Below are positions 36,091 through 46,122 of a stretch of 64,000 nt of DNA, one piece after another. This DNA comes from Vibrio sp. 99-70-13A1 (lineage in GTDB: Bacteria; Pseudomonadota; Gammaproteobacteria; Enterobacterales; Vibrionaceae). The stretch's first letter is position 1, and each line of letters begins with the position of its first letter. The notes under the pieces were generated by a model. That model made no database searches. It was given only the letters and a program-made list of their open reading frames with translations, and was not told the origin of the DNA. A program made the translations under genes and the position numbers. The DNA lies in assembly GCF_013114625.1 (NCBI RefSeq), contig NZ_VTXD01000004.1:1-64000 (forward strand), in the 5' to 3' direction.

Positions 36091-36825
36091 CTAACTTTCT
36101 TTTGATGCAGACTGCGCTGCTAAAAAATCATCGTAACCAGCCAAGAGGTGAGAAAACTCCGACTCTTGCCAGTGAATTTGTCGCTTTCCAACTTCTTTAA
36201 TAAATGAACGCTTTAATCGAGATAAATTTTTCGCTTTCCATTCATGCCCAGCTTGCTGGCTGCATTTATCAAAATCGATAATCCAAACTTTGCACGCTGA
36301 GTCTAATAAAATGTTATGGATATTAAGGTCAGTGTGATTGACTTGAGCTGCATGCATTTGAGCAATTTGCGCCCCGATAGTTCGATATATATCCGAAGAC
36401 AGACTGCCTTCCTCTAGTATCGCAACAAGATCTTGAGCATTAGCTATTTTTTCACTGAGTAAATCTGCACGGTAAAACACACCCGCTTTAACCGCACGAG
36501 CGGCAAGGGGTTTTGGCACATTAACACCAGCTTCATCCAAGCGTTTAAGCAACATAAACTCTTGATGGCTGCGAGTATTTTCCCACCCAGTGAACCAGTA
36601 ATTATCTTTTACGATTTTGCCAAATAGCCCACCGCGACGGTAATGCCTTAAAGCGGCTGCGATTAATTCAGTTTGTATGAACCAAGTCGTTCCCCGCCCT
36701 TGCGCACTGCCAATAATCTTACCTTCCTGATGCCAGTATTCAGCATCAAACACGTGCTCTATTGGCTCTTTGACTAACGCTTCATCAAACCAAATCGCTT
36801 GGTCTTTTTTGATTATTTGCTTCAT
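36091..36825 (-). CDS. kdkA: 3-deoxy-D-manno-octulosonic acid kinase
   Basis: Phosphorylates the single Kdo of the inner core at O4. The 244-residue protein belongs to the KdkA/lipopolysaccharide kinase family. Kinase features are the catalytic loop HTDLNIHNILLD (~residues 164-175) and the metal-binding IIDFDKC (~183-189). The glycine-poor N-terminal lobe with GRGTTWFIQ and RHYRRGGLFGKIVKDNYWF is the usual KdkA pattern. It lies 10 bases after dgkA and 15 bases before the yejM-like gene, so the three form an operon. Confidence 0.92.
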   Translation of the reverse strand: MKQIIKKDQAIWFDEALVKEPIEHVFDAEYWHQEGKIIGSAQGRGTTWFIQTELIAAALRHYRRGGLFGKIVKDNYWFTGWENTRSHQEFMLLKRLDEAGVNVPKPLAARAVKAGVFYRADLLSEKIANAQDLVAILEEGSLSSDIYRTIGAQIAQMHAAQVNHTDLNIHNILLDSACKVWIIDFDKCSQQAGHEWKAKNLSRLKRSFIKEVGKRQIHWQESEFSHLLAGYDDFLAAQSASKES

Positions 36826-36835
36826 TACTCAGTCA

Positions 36836-37213
36836 TTACCAGTAATAGCTTAGTAAGATATACGCCCACGAAAAGCCAGCAAAGGTGAGAGCCACCAATA
36901 CCGCAGCTGAGCCTATATCTTTTGCTCGTCCACTTAATTCATGGTGTTCAACCCCTACACGATCAACTACCGCTTCAATCGCCGAATTGATCAATTCAAC
37001 AATCAATACGAAGACCACAACACCAAGCATAATTATTCGTTCCACTACGGTGACATCAAGCCAGCACAGCAAACCAATCGCAATAACAAGTAAACACAAC
37101 TCCTGGCGAATAGCGGCTTCATGCTTAAACGCAGCCTTCAAACCTTGAACAGAGTAACCTGTTGCTTTAATAACTCGTTTTATTCCGGTGTTACCTGGTT
37201 TTCCTGATGACAT
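36836..37213 (-). CDS. dgkA: Diacylglycerol kinase
   Basis: Small trimeric inner-membrane kinase that recycles diacylglycerol to phosphatidic acid. From ATG 37211-37213 the protein has 125 residues, the usual length. Three membrane spans are predicted, and the diagnostic block ELINSAIEAVVDRVG followed by HELSGRAKDIGSAAV includes the catalytic Glu. An in-frame ATG 24 codons upstream is ignored because the extra residues are not DgkA-like. It diverges from the heptosyltransferase gene. Confidence 0.93.
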   Translation of the reverse strand: MSSGKPGNTGIKRVIKATGYSVQGLKAAFKHEAAIRQELCLLVIAIGLLCWLDVTVVERIIMLGVVVFVLIVELINSAIEAVVDRVGVEHHELSGRAKDIGSAAVLVALTFAGFSWAYILLSYYW

Positions 37214-37318
37214 AGTCGATAATCTTAAGTTGGGGGCTCTAGAACATAATGAGTGCCATTTTACATTTATCGAGACTGTCTGCATAATCTTAGCGAATTA
37301 ATTTTAAGAGCTTCAACT

Positions 37319-38377
37319 ATGCCTCTCTTTTCTAAAGCGCCTAAATCTCTCTGCTTTTTGCGCTTATCTGCAATTGGTGATGTCTGCCATGCCGTTTCGG
37401 CAATACAAGCCGTACAGCGCCATTGGCCAGAAACTAAAATCACATGGATCATTGGAAAAGTAGAAGCCCAGCTCTTAGATGGCTTAGAAAACGTTGAATT
37501 AATCATCTTCGATAAGAAATCTGGCTTTCAGGGAATGAAATCAGTTTGGGCTCAACTTAAAGGTCAAAACTTTGATGCGTTAATCCACATGCAGTTAGCC
37601 TTAAGATCTAGCCTTCTAACACTTGGCATTAAAGCTCGATATAAAGTAGGTTTTAATTTTAAACGAGCCAAAGAAGCACAATGGTTATTTACCAATAAAA
37701 AAATAACCGACACACAATCTCAGCATGTACTTGATAGTTTTTATGCTTTTATTGAGTATTTAGGCGTACCAAAATCGCCCCCTATGTGGTCAATGCCTAT
37801 ATCTCACAGTGATTACGCTTTTGCCGATAAGGTTATCGACAATAAGCCCACGCTAATCGTCAGCCCAGCGGCAAGCAAAGATGAACGCAACTGGATAACT
37901 GAACGCTATGCTCAGTTTTCAGATTATGCCATTGAGCACGGCTACCAAGTGATTATTTGTGGCTCTCCTGCAGAGCGTGAGAAAAAACTCGCGGGCGATA
38001 TTGAGAAGCAGATGACTCATGACGCAATCAACCTCGTTGGCAAAACTAATTTAAAACAACTAACAGCGATTTTACATCGAGCAGACGTTGTTCTTGCTCC
38101 TGACTCTGGTCCTGCACATTTAGCGACTACTCAAGGCACTCCGGTAATAGGTTTGTATGCTCATAGCAACCCAAAACGTACCGGCCCTTATAATAATTTG
38201 CAGCATGTTGTGAGCGTATATGAACAACATGTCGAAGCACAACAAGGTAAGCCAGTTTCACAATTGCCATGGAGCACTCGAGTCAAAGGTGAACATGTTA
38301 TGGCCGATATTTCATTTGATGCCGTAGTCCAATCATTTAATACCATCACACAAGGTAAACAGCTTAATGCAAACTAA
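37319..38377 (+). CDS. GT9 heptosyltransferase, OpsX-like (heptosyltransferase I candidate)
   Basis: GT9 family enzyme of 352 residues. Motifs: [18 protein letters not shown] near the N-terminus, [13 protein letters not shown], and [23 protein letters not shown] near residue 260. It resembles the OpsX type, which in Haemophilus and Pasteurella puts the first heptose on phosphorylated Kdo, and it sits beside kdkA, supporting that role. No WaaC-type gene is adjacent to waaF. The start ATG 37319 is the first with an upstream purine stretch (AAGAG); the frame remains open further upstream. It overlaps the next gene by 11 bases. Confidence 0.8.
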   Translation: MPLFSKAPKSLCFLRLSAIGDVCHAVSAIQAVQRHWPETKITWIIGKVEAQLLDGLENVELIIFDKKSGFQGMKSVWAQLKGQNFDALIHMQLALRSSLLTLGIKARYKVGFNFKRAKEAQWLFTNKKITDTQSQHVLDSFYAFIEYLGVPKSPPMWSMPISHSDYAFADKVIDNKPTLIVSPAASKDERNWITERYAQFSDYAIEHGYQVIICGSPAEREKKLAGDIEKQMTHDAINLVGKTNLKQLTAILHRADVVLAPDSGPAHLATTQGTPVIGLYAHSNPKRTGPYNNLQHVVSVYEQHVEAQQGKPVSQLPWSTRVKGEHVMADISFDAVVQSFNTITQGKQLNAN

Positions 38378-39155
38378 TTCAAAGCCCACTCTCGCTGTCG
38401 CACTCATTGTTAAAAATGAGGCTCAAAACCTTGATGCATGTTTAAAAACCGTGGCTGATTGGGTTGATGAAATTGTAGTTCTTGATTCAGGCAGCACAGA
38501 TGAAACCGAAGCTGTTGCTCGCCAATATACTGAAAAGTTTCATACCAATATTGATTGGCCTGGGTTTGGACCTCAGAGACGAATAGCACAACAATATGTT
38601 GAATCTGATTTTGTACTTTGGCTTGATGCCGATGAACGTATCACGCCTGAATTACAAAGCAGTATCCAAGCTGCCGTTGCTAAGAATGAGCCAAATACCC
38701 TCTATAACATTTGTCGATTAAGCTGGGTGTTTGGTCGCTATATCCGCCATTGTGGTTGGTACCCAGATCGCGTTGTTCGCCTTTACCCAACGAAGCTTAC
38801 TCAATATGACGACTCGCTAGTCCATGAGAAAGTGGAAACCACTTCAGATATGCAAGTAAAGGAACTATCGGGTGATGCCATCCACTATACTTATAACGAC
38901 TTACACCACTATTTGGTTAAGTCTGCAGGCTACGCTAAAGCATGGGCTGAACAGAGAGAGAAACGCGGTAAAAAAAGCAGTATTTTAGAAGGTATGGTTC
39001 ATGCCCTGGCGTGCTTTGTGAAGATGTATATCGTTAAAGCGGGCTTTTTAGACGGGAAGCAAGGCTTCTTACTTTCGGTATTATCAGCGCATTCCACACT
39101 TGTGAAATACGCTGACCTTTGGATCAGGACAAGTACTGAGAAGCCCAAGGATTAA
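38367..39155 (+). CDS. GT2 glycosyltransferase, WaaE/LgtF-like (inner-core glucosyltransferase)
   Basis: A 262-residue GT-A enzyme of family 2. Motifs: [15 protein letters not shown] at ~11-25, [15 protein letters not shown], and the DxD-like LWLDADERI near residue 93. The pattern with ...[13 protein letters not shown] and [10 protein letters not shown] is that of WaaE/KdtX/LgtF enzymes, which put beta-1,4-glucose on heptose I. It is co-transcribed with the heptosyltransferase. Its last 32 bases overlap the end of the convergent GT9 gene. Confidence 0.82.
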   Translation: MQTNSKPTLAVALIVKNEAQNLDACLKTVADWVDEIVVLDSGSTDETEAVARQYTEKFHTNIDWPGFGPQRRIAQQYVESDFVLWLDADERITPELQSSIQAAVAKNEPNTLYNICRLSWVFGRYIRHCGWYPDRVVRLYPTKLTQYDDSLVHEKVETTSDMQVKELSGDAIHYTYNDLHHYLVKSAGYAKAWAEQREKRGKKSSILEGMVHALACFVKMYIVKAGFLDGKQGFLLSVLSAHSTLVKYADLWIRTSTEKPKD

Positions 39156-40158
39156 GAGTCTCTAGAGTCGTATCTACATTGATACGGCTCATATCCGCTT
39201 CCTGTTCAGCACCGCCGCCTTTCGGTGGGCAAAACGCTAAATGGCGACCTTCTGAATTAAGAGGCAACCAACGAAGTGGTGTTGAAGAACGCTTGCTCGG
39301 GAAGAACCCAACCGTTGGTACATCAAGAGTAGCCGCAATATGTAAAGGACCTGTCGACCCCGCCATAAACAGGTCAGCACAAGCAATTGAACGAGTAAAG
39401 TCGACTAGCCCATCGTTTTTTGCATAAACAACTCCAGAGCCACCTTTCTTTTCAACCAGCTCTAACAATTGAACCGCTTTTTCTTCTTCACCCGGTCCTG
39501 CAGTCACAACCAACTCATAGTCTGTATTCATACCAACTAGAAGGTCAGAGTATTGATCTAAAGATAAATTATTAGCGGAACCACCAGTGCCTGCATGCAC
39601 AAAGACCCACGATTTTTCATGAGAAAGGCCGAGATTAGCGATTAACTTTTGCTTTTGCTCAAGCAAGTCTTTCTCATCGAATGCTAAATATGGCGCATCT
39701 GGTTCAACAACTGTGCAGCCATGATCTTTCAAAAATGCACGTATCAAATCTAAATTGTATTGAAATTCAGGTTTCGCAGATTGAGAGCGCTTTTGCTTAA
39801 TTCGGTGGTTATAAAAAATTTGAGCAATCTTCGTCGCGGGAGCAAGGCGATACTTAATTCCTGCTTTCCAAACTAGTAGAGCGTTGTACGTCGTTGAGAA
39901 CAGGTTAATAGACGCATCAAATTGACTGGCTTTAATGTCAGCAATCAACTGCTTTTGTTTCGATTTATCCGCTTTCGCTGTGCAATCAACAATCACTTCG
40001 TCAATCCAAGGACATAGCTTCGCAAGCTGCACGGTGTAATTGGGAACTAAAGCCGTAATATGACAATCAGGCATGGATTGCTTGAGCATGGCAAAGCTTG
40101 GCCAAGCAAGCATGAAGTCACCAATCTTATCATTTCGGATCACTAATATTTTTTTCAT
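39124..40158 (-). CDS. GT9 heptosyltransferase (third core GT9 enzyme)
   Basis: A 344-residue GT9 enzyme: [24 protein letters not shown] at the N-terminus and [23 protein letters not shown] near residue 265. The RNDKIGD start is common in WaaQ/heptosyltransferase III-like and other vibrio core GT9 enzymes. With WaaF and the OpsX-like enzyme this is the third heptosyltransferase-family gene of the locus, so a branch or third heptose is plausible. The C-terminal region [19 protein letters not shown] is less usual. Its 3' end overlaps the GT2 gene by 32 bases on the opposite strand. Confidence 0.8.
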   Translation of the reverse strand: MKKILVIRNDKIGDFMLAWPSFAMLKQSMPDCHITALVPNYTVQLAKLCPWIDEVIVDCTAKADKSKQKQLIADIKASQFDASINLFSTTYNALLVWKAGIKYRLAPATKIAQIFYNHRIKQKRSQSAKPEFQYNLDLIRAFLKDHGCTVVEPDAPYLAFDEKDLLEQKQKLIANLGLSHEKSWVFVHAGTGGSANNLSLDQYSDLLVGMNTDYELVVTAGPGEEEKAVQLLELVEKKGGSGVVYAKNDGLVDFTRSIACADLFMAGSTGPLHIAATLDVPTVGFFPSKRSSTPLRWLPLNSEGRHLAFCPPKGGGAEQEADMSRINVDTTLETLNPWASQYLS

Positions 40159-40212
40159 TTCAGTCTTCGCTGTCTACTTTTATCTCACTATCATACCTAC
40201 TTAAATAGTTAA

Positions 40213-40758
<546 letters not shown>

Positions 40759-40767
40759 CGACTTTTC

Positions 40768-40799
40768 ATGAGAGTTTCATTTCCCTCTGAAACTCTCAT
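40768..40799 (+). terminator. Hairpin after coaD, possible terminator
   Basis: Perfect 12-base arms (ATGAGAGTTTCA and complement) with an 8-base loop starting ten bases after the coaD stop. Only a poor T tract follows. It lies between coaD and the convergent sulfatase-family gene. Confidence 0.5.
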
Positions 40800-40832
40800 A
40801 ACCAATACAGTTTAAATAACCAACATCAATAA

Positions 40833-42815
40833 TTACTGCTTAATAAGTTGCGAGCGAAGGTAATAGTTTTGCAGCTTTCTATACTCATTTCCCCATTCCG
40901 AATCCGAATTTAATTCAGCTTGCGGATTAGAAAGCAGCTCACTGTTTTCATCCCATGAATACAAGTGTTCAGGTTCTGCATTACTGTACGCTCCCGATTG
41001 GTTTAGCGTCCGAGCATTGTTATACCCAATATTGCTCACACCTTCCGTAGACAGTAAGTTTTCCCCACCTAAAGAAATATAGCTCTGGTCAGATAAACTA
41101 AAGCTGTAGAGTGTTGGGAAAATATCTCGATGAGAGCCAATCCTTGTAGGATCAAATGAATAGTCCGTGTTCTTTAAAATGCTGCCTGGTACATACATAT
41201 AAAAAGGAACGCCAAAGGTTAAGCCAAACTCATCTTTACGGTCTGTTGTTAAATAACGCATACGGTGATCACCTGAAGCAGCAATAACCGTTTTATCACC
41301 TAACATTGAGTCTTTTATCTCTTTTACAAAAGAACCCAAAGAATCACTCGAATATTGGTACGCCTTGAGTAAATCTTCGCCTTGGTCTTGCATCGGACCC
41401 AATAAAGTATTCAGCCTTTCGCTCACTTGTACTGGTTGAGCTTGGTAATAATCTGGTGCTCGGAATGGAGAGTGGTTAGTCACCGTCATGATATAAATCA
41501 TCAGCGGTTTAGAGGACTCATCCAGTAATTTACGAGCAAACTTGAACGTGAACTCATCAGGTACCCCCCAAGTATCGGCATCTTCTTCAGCTTCAGGAAA
41601 CGCTTTTTTAATGCTGTTTTCATCATAAACCTTATCAAACCCTTGGCGAGGCAAGTAGTTCGATAAATTCCTCCACATACTGTTCCCGCCATAAATAAAT
41701 ACGACGTCATACCCAGCTTCCTTATAAGGAAGAACAGCCGAACTTGGCAATAGTGTTTTTTGAGCACTTGAGTGACTAATGGTTGGAATATCGCTGTGAA
41801 ATAGCATCATCACAATGCTATCTATCGTAGCTGAAGTACCAGCTAGAAAACGTTTAAACACAAAGTCATGTTCAAACCCTTCTCTTAAAGAACCTAAAAG
41901 GTCATTCGTCTCTTTATCATCTTCAATCAGAATGTTATTGCCCATGCCTTCCATTAAAGCCATCACGACATGAGGTGGATTTTCAGCTAGGTAATCATTC
42001 TTCGGCGTTTGGTAAACGGGTGTTGGTTGACCGAGTACTTTCACCATTTGAGCTTCAACCGCTTCAGCAGAGATAGGTTCAAACTTAGATTGCTTTTTAT
42101 AATCGCTTTTCGCCCAGTCCAAAGCCATAAAGGCATTCGGTGTGACTATATTTAAAGCTTTATATTGAGACACGTTAGCGTGGTAGCGCTTTAAAGGAAG
42201 CGATCCGACAGAGCCACGAGCGGCAACAACATATACAGCTATCGCAACAATGACAGACACAGTAGTGATAGCCCAATGACGAGAATTGAACTGCCACTTA
42301 GAAGTGACCTTTAAAAGATATCGAGAAGAATAATAAGCACCTATACCAATACAAAGAGCGGTAAAGAATGAGCGTAAGATTGGAAAATCTGCCCAGGCAT
42401 TGCTCAGTACCGCTTGAGTGTCATCATCCACCAATCCAAAAACAAACACATCGAAATAGCTGCCATACGTTACGTAATAGTAATAGTTCGCTATCGATAC
42501 ACCAGCTAGTAAGAAAAATATCACTCCGCTATAAGCAGGAATAATACGAACAAACCTAATAAATATCTTGGCAAAAGAAGCCGTAAAAAGTCCAAACAAA
42601 AAGATGGGTGCAAAAGCTATCGCAACAATTTTCAGGTCAAAACGCGCCCCAACAAAATAAGCACGCCACACATCAGCACTTAGCCCTGATAACTGAGAAA
42701 AGTCGACCACTTGGATAAAGAATAGAGCGCGAGCGATAAATAATAAAAGAACACCACTAAGGATATGTATCAGGGTGGCGCGGCTCAAAGAGCGATAGTT
42801 ATTCGAGAAAATCAT
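40833..42815 (-). CDS. LTA-synthase-like sulfatase-superfamily membrane protein
   Basis: A 660-residue inner-membrane protein with about five N-terminal spans (to ~residue 200) and a periplasmic alkaline-phosphatase-fold domain. Motifs: VVMALMEGMGNN (~285), AGTSATIDSIVMML with the likely Thr nucleophile (~325), YIMTVTNHSPF and AASGDHRMR (~510). The family covers LtaS-type glycerophosphate transferases and OpgB; in Gram-negatives such proteins modify periplasmic glucans or envelope glycans. The substrate cannot be read. It follows mutM by 88 bases. Confidence 0.8.
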   Translation of the reverse strand: MIFSNNYRSLSRATLIHILSGVLLLFIARALFFIQVVDFSQLSGLSADVWRAYFVGARFDLKIVAIAFAPIFLFGLFTASFAKIFIRFVRIIPAYSGVIFFLLAGVSIANYYYYVTYGSYFDVFVFGLVDDDTQAVLSNAWADFPILRSFFTALCIGIGAYYSSRYLLKVTSKWQFNSRHWAITTVSVIVAIAVYVVAARGSVGSLPLKRYHANVSQYKALNIVTPNAFMALDWAKSDYKKQSKFEPISAEAVEAQMVKVLGQPTPVYQTPKNDYLAENPPHVVMALMEGMGNNILIEDDKETNDLLGSLREGFEHDFVFKRFLAGTSATIDSIVMMLFHSDIPTISHSSAQKTLLPSSAVLPYKEAGYDVVFIYGGNSMWRNLSNYLPRQGFDKVYDENSIKKAFPEAEEDADTWGVPDEFTFKFARKLLDESSKPLMIYIMTVTNHSPFRAPDYYQAQPVQVSERLNTLLGPMQDQGEDLLKAYQYSSDSLGSFVKEIKDSMLGDKTVIAASGDHRMRYLTTDRKDEFGLTFGVPFYMYVPGSILKNTDYSFDPTRIGSHRDIFPTLYSFSLSDQSYISLGGENLLSTEGVSNIGYNNARTLNQSGAYSNAEPEHLYSWDENSELLSNPQAELNSDSEWGNEYRKLQNYYLRSQLIKQ

Positions 42816-42903
42816 GTACTTGCACTTAATAGTTATTGTGTCTTTACTGGCGTATATCGGTTTTGAACAGCGTCAGCGGGTTGGGTTTGGATAAAGTGCC
42901 GAT

Positions 42904-43713
42904 CTACTTCTGGCACTCATTACAAAAGAAGGTATTTCTTTGCCCTATTTTCTGCTCTTCAATAAGAGACTGGCATTTAGGGCACTCTTGACCAGCTTTT
43001 CCGTAAACTTGTAACTCTTGAGCAAAATAGCCCGGCTTTCCATCAGCTTGAGCGAAGTCTTTCAATGTGGTTCCCCCTTGCTCAATCGCTGTCGACAGAA
43101 CTGATTTAATATTCTCTGTCAGAACTGACCATTCTTTTTTCGTTACTTTATTCGCAGGGCGTAACGGATGAATTAAAGAAGAAAATAGCGCTTCGTTAGC
43201 ATAAATATTACCCACCCCTACCACTACTTTGTTGTCCATAATGAACTGTTTAATCGCCAATGTTCTTTTGCTGGCTTTTGCTGCAAGGTATTGAGCATTA
43301 AAGTCATCAGTTAATGGTTCAGGTCCCGAACCTTCAAGCACTTTATGACTTTCACCAGGAGCACACCATAACCAAGATCCAAAGCGGCGAGGATCGTTAT
43401 AACGTAATATTTTTCCATTCGTTAATTTAAGATCCACATGATCATGTTTTGCCACTGGGAAGTCAGCATCAAGTACTCGAAGTGATCCTGACATGCCTAA
43501 ATGCACAATTGCGTTGCCAGCATGGGTTTCAATGATTAAATATTTTGCTCTACGAGAGATAGATTGGATCACTTCGCCTTCAAGTCGCTTCAATTCAACT
43601 GGAATATCCCAACGTAACTTAGGGGTACGAAAAGTTAGCGATTGAATTTTCTGTCCCACTAAATGAGGGCTAATCCCCATTCGGCTGACTTCTACTTCCG
43701 GTAATTCGGGCAT
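42904..43713 (-). CDS. mutM: Formamidopyrimidine-DNA glycosylase
   Basis: Base-excision repair enzyme removing 8-oxoguanine and formamidopyrimidines. The 269-residue protein has the invariant N-terminus MPELPEVEV (Pro2 and Glu3 catalytic after Met removal). It has the helix-two-turn-helix [21 protein letters not shown] and the C-terminal zinc finger CPKCQSL…CNECQ. It is 78 bases downstream of a small conserved membrane-protein gene. Confidence 0.97.
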   Translation of the reverse strand: MPELPEVEVSRMGISPHLVGQKIQSLTFRTPKLRWDIPVELKRLEGEVIQSISRRAKYLIIETHAGNAIVHLGMSGSLRVLDADFPVAKHDHVDLKLTNGKILRYNDPRRFGSWLWCAPGESHKVLEGSGPEPLTDDFNAQYLAAKASKRTLAIKQFIMDNKVVVGVGNIYANEALFSSLIHPLRPANKVTKKEWSVLTENIKSVLSTAIEQGGTTLKDFAQADGKPGYFAQELQVYGKAGQECPKCQSLIEEQKIGQRNTFFCNECQK

Positions 43714-43791
43714 ACATATCCTTTGTAAATGGCGCTGTGCATATTAACTGACACGAAAAACGACGACTTAATAAAGCTGATTAATAGACCG

Positions 43792-44286
43792 TTAATTCAA
43801 AGAAAGAGCGTTCGGAGATAAATAATCGGCTTCCACCGAAATGGCAATCCACTTACCTTGCCAGTTCTTCAATAACCAAAAATCAGGTAGCTGATAGTAA
43901 GTCACTCTGTGAGGCTCTTCTTGCTCTTGATACCACACTTCCACTGTTTGCGGGTTACCCAACTTATCACTCAAGGTGCGATAGGTTTTCTCATCAACTT
44001 CAGTCCCAACAACATTTTCCCACCGCTCAATTAATTCACTGCCAGTAACAGGCAAGCGCATGGATTCCGGCACAATTTTCCATTCATTATTACTTTGTTC
44101 GATAGAAAATGCAGAAAAGTGCATTGATTGAAGTTCAATTGATGGATTCAGCAAGTAAGGGTAAGTACTTTCTTCCGGTTCAATCAGGTAGGTTTTGATA
44201 ATTGCAGGTAAATTGAGTACACCGATAAATGCAACTACGCATAACATTAAGATGTTATTCCATTTACGCCCTCGGTATCTCATCAT
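43792..44286 (-). CDS. Hypothetical single-span membrane protein
   Basis: I do not recognise this 164-residue protein. It has one N-terminal membrane span (NILMLCVVAFIGVLNLPAII, ~residues 11-30). A periplasmic domain of about 130 residues follows with beta-rich stretches (EVWYQEQEEPHRVTYYQLPDF, WQGKWIAISVEADY). There is no cysteine in the soluble part. It is the first gene of a unit with mutM, but that need not imply a repair role. Two adjacent ATGs mark the start. Confidence 0.7.
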   Translation of the reverse strand: MMRYRGRKWNNILMLCVVAFIGVLNLPAIIKTYLIEPEESTYPYLLNPSIELQSMHFSAFSIEQSNNEWKIVPESMRLPVTGSELIERWENVVGTEVDEKTYRTLSDKLGNPQTVEVWYQEQEEPHRVTYYQLPDFWLLKNWQGKWIAISVEADYLSPNALSLN

Positions 44287-44394
44287 CCACTCTCTGTGTA
44301 CTAACTAAGTTCTTCGTCAATTATATCCTTGATTGACACATATCGCGAACCAAGTGATGGCAGAAACTTCTTCGAACTCTCGAATTTTAGATAT

Positions 44395-44425
44395 AAAAAA
44401 ACCCAGCCAAAAGCTGGGTTTTTAA
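44395..44425 (-). terminator. Intrinsic terminator of the rpmBG operon
   Basis: Arms ACCCAGC and GCTGGGT with a 5-base loop, flanked by A and T tracts, about 40 bases after the rpmG stop. Confidence 0.85.
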
Positions 44426-44466
44426 TTTTACTCTTCTACTAAAAGAAGAGGCAAAGGGGCTATCAA

Positions 44467-44634
44467 TTACTTGATTTTAGCTTCTTTGTACATAACGTGC
44501 TGGCGAACTACTGGATCAAACTTTTTGATCTCAAATTTACCTGGCATGTTACGCTTGTTCTTGTCAGTTGTGTAGAAGTGACCAGTTCCAGCAGAAGATA
44601 CTAGACGGATTTTCTCACGAATGCCTTTAGCCAT
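44467..44634 (-). CDS. rpmG: 50S ribosomal protein L33
   Basis: A 55-residue ribosomal protein: [21 protein letters not shown] at the start and [11 protein letters not shown] at the end, with the KFDPVVRQ block. It lacks the CxxC pairs of zinc-binding L33 versions, so it is the zinc-independent (C-minus) form, as in E. coli. Thirteen bases separate it from rpmB and AGGAATT precedes the ATG. Confidence 0.97.
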   Translation of the reverse strand: MAKGIREKIRLVSSAGTGHFYTTDKNKRNMPGKFEIKKFDPVVRQHVMYKEAKIK

Positions 44635-44647
44635 TGCTTAATTCCTC

Positions 44648-44884
44648 TTAAACGTTTTCGCCACGTGCACGGATATCAACAAGAACAGCATCGATGCCTT
44701 TCTTATCAATAATACGCATGCCTTTAGCAGTTAGACGTAGTTTAACAAAACGTTTTTCGCTCTCTACCCAGAAACGGTGAGTTTGTAGGTTCGGCAGAAA
44801 ACGACGCTTGGTAGCATTGCGTGCGTGTGAACGGTTATTACCCGTTACTGGACGCTTACCAGTTACTTGACATACTCGGGACAT
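44648..44884 (-). CDS. rpmB: 50S ribosomal protein L28
   Basis: A 78-residue ribosomal protein, same length as in E. coli. It begins [20 protein letters not shown] and continues with [12 protein letters not shown] and [14 protein letters not shown]. It has a single N-terminal Cys and lacks the zinc-binding cysteine set. First gene of the conserved rpmB–rpmG pair, driven by a strong promoter about 125 bases upstream. Confidence 0.98.
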   Translation of the reverse strand: MSRVCQVTGKRPVTGNNRSHARNATKRRFLPNLQTHRFWVESEKRFVKLRLTAKGMRIIDKKGIDAVLVDIRARGENV

Positions 44885-45006
44885 GAATGTCTCTCCAAAT
44901 CGTTTCAGCTCGATATCAACCTTGGTGGCCGAACCTCTCTATCAATTCTGAAAATAGAGGTAAAAACCATAATGGAAAATCCATTCAAGGCTATCAAAGG
45001 TCGCGT

Positions 45007-45035
45007 ATTATACTAACTTGACATGCATTGCTCAA
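45007..45035 (-). promoter_or_regulatory. Promoter of rpmBG
   Basis: On the minus strand TTGAGC (45030-45035) and a perfect TATAAT (45007-45012) are 17 bases apart. The leader of about 115 bases contains small inverted repeats (AATGGA-AAA-TCCATT near 44981-44995) that could serve regulation. The rest of the 290-base gap to radC holds nothing else I can identify. Confidence 0.75.
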
Positions 45036-45176
45036 GACCCGAACAGATCCTTTTTAAGGATTTCGTGATCTTTTTTTGAACAGAGCAGCTATTTGAGTAA
45101 TCAGAGCTGATTTAAGGTTCTAAAATGTGGTCGGGATGATAGCAGATTTCTATCAACTAACAAGCCATAATGTGAT

Positions 45177-45851
45177 TCAAATCCAGCCTCTTTCTGCAAA
45201 AGACACAACTTCGCCATCTCCAACAACAAAATGGTCAAGAATTTGTATGTCCACCAACCCTAAAGCATCACTTAATCTACGGGTGATTCTTCGGTCTGCA
45301 TTGCTAGGCTCTGCAACGCCTGAAGGGTGATTATGCGCTAAAATTAATGAAGCGGCGTTGTGATATAAAGCGCGTTTGACCACTTCTCTTGGGTAAACTG
45401 AAGCAGCATCAATTGTCCCTTCAAATAAAACTTCGTCTTTTATTACTCGGTTTTGAGTATCTAAAAACAAGATATAGAAGGCTTCTCGCTGTCGATCACG
45501 TAAAACACTCGATAAATACAACTTTGTGTGGCTAGGGCTCGTTAGTGCATCTCCTCGAGATAAGGTTTCTGCCAAATATCGCTGAGTCATTTCCAGTACA
45601 GCCTGTAATTGGACATATTTGGCTTGCCCCATGCCTTTATGTAAACAAAACTCCTCTTCACTCGCTGAAAATAACTTCCGCAATGATCCAAAGTCATTAA
45701 TCAGTTGGTCCGCAAGGTCAAGAACATTCATCCCTTGAGTTCCAGTCCTTAAAAAAATCGCGAGAAGTTCAGCATCACTTAAAGATTCAGGTCCTCGAGC
45801 AAGCAGCTTTTCTCTGGGCATCGACTCTTTGGGTAGGCTTTTTAATAACAT
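45177..45851 (-). CDS. radC: RadC/JAB-domain protein (MPN+ family)
   Basis: A 224-residue protein of the RadC family. The N-terminal part has a helix-hairpin-helix-like segment ([14 protein letters not shown]). The C-terminal MPN+/JAB metalloprotease-like domain has the motif set E…HNHPSG…SNADRRIT…[23 protein letters not shown] near residue 170. Despite the name, a DNA repair role is not established. I start at the ATG 45849-45851, giving the common length; a GTG 15 bases upstream is in frame. It neighbours coaBC in many gamma-proteobacteria. Confidence 0.9.
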   Translation of the reverse strand: MLLKSLPKESMPREKLLARGPESLSDAELLAIFLRTGTQGMNVLDLADQLINDFGSLRKLFSASEEEFCLHKGMGQAKYVQLQAVLEMTQRYLAETLSRGDALTSPSHTKLYLSSVLRDRQREAFYILFLDTQNRVIKDEVLFEGTIDAASVYPREVVKRALYHNAASLILAHNHPSGVAEPSNADRRITRRLSDALGLVDIQILDHFVVGDGEVVSFAERGWI

Positions 45852-45918
45852 AATAGGTAAATGCACTCAGTAGATGGAATGAAAGGTGAAGAAGAAAGGT
45901 CTTAATAAGTGAATCAGA

Positions 45919-46059
45919 CTACAAATACCCTTTAGCAAGATCTTTGAACTCAGCATTTTTATTCAACAGATCTAACATGCCGATGTAATTGACTATTTTA
46001 TTAGACACTATTTGATGATCGTCAAAGGTTGTTGATTGATGGACTGAGAGGCAAAGCAT
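45919..46059 (-). CDS. Possible small ORF or gene remnant between radC and coaBC
   Basis: A 46-codon open frame on the minus strand starting MLCLSVHQSTTFDDHQIVSN and ending …LNKNAEFKDLAKGYL. Its composition looks protein-like (helix-forming end, no low complexity). The same frame remains open upstream for about 15 further codons without a start codon, so it could be the tail of a decayed gene. No convincing Shine-Dalgarno sequence is present. I do not recognise it. V. cholerae carries a chemotaxis-receptor gene in this interval and the fragment could be the remnant of an insertion there, but this is inference. Confidence 0.25.
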   Translation of the reverse strand: MLCLSVHQSTTFDDHQIVSNKIVNYIGMLDLLNKNAEFKDLAKGYL

Positions 46060-46122
46060 TGCTCTGGGAACACACGCGTTACTCTGATATCGTAAGTCGC
46101 AGAAAATTTAAGGAATAAAAGC

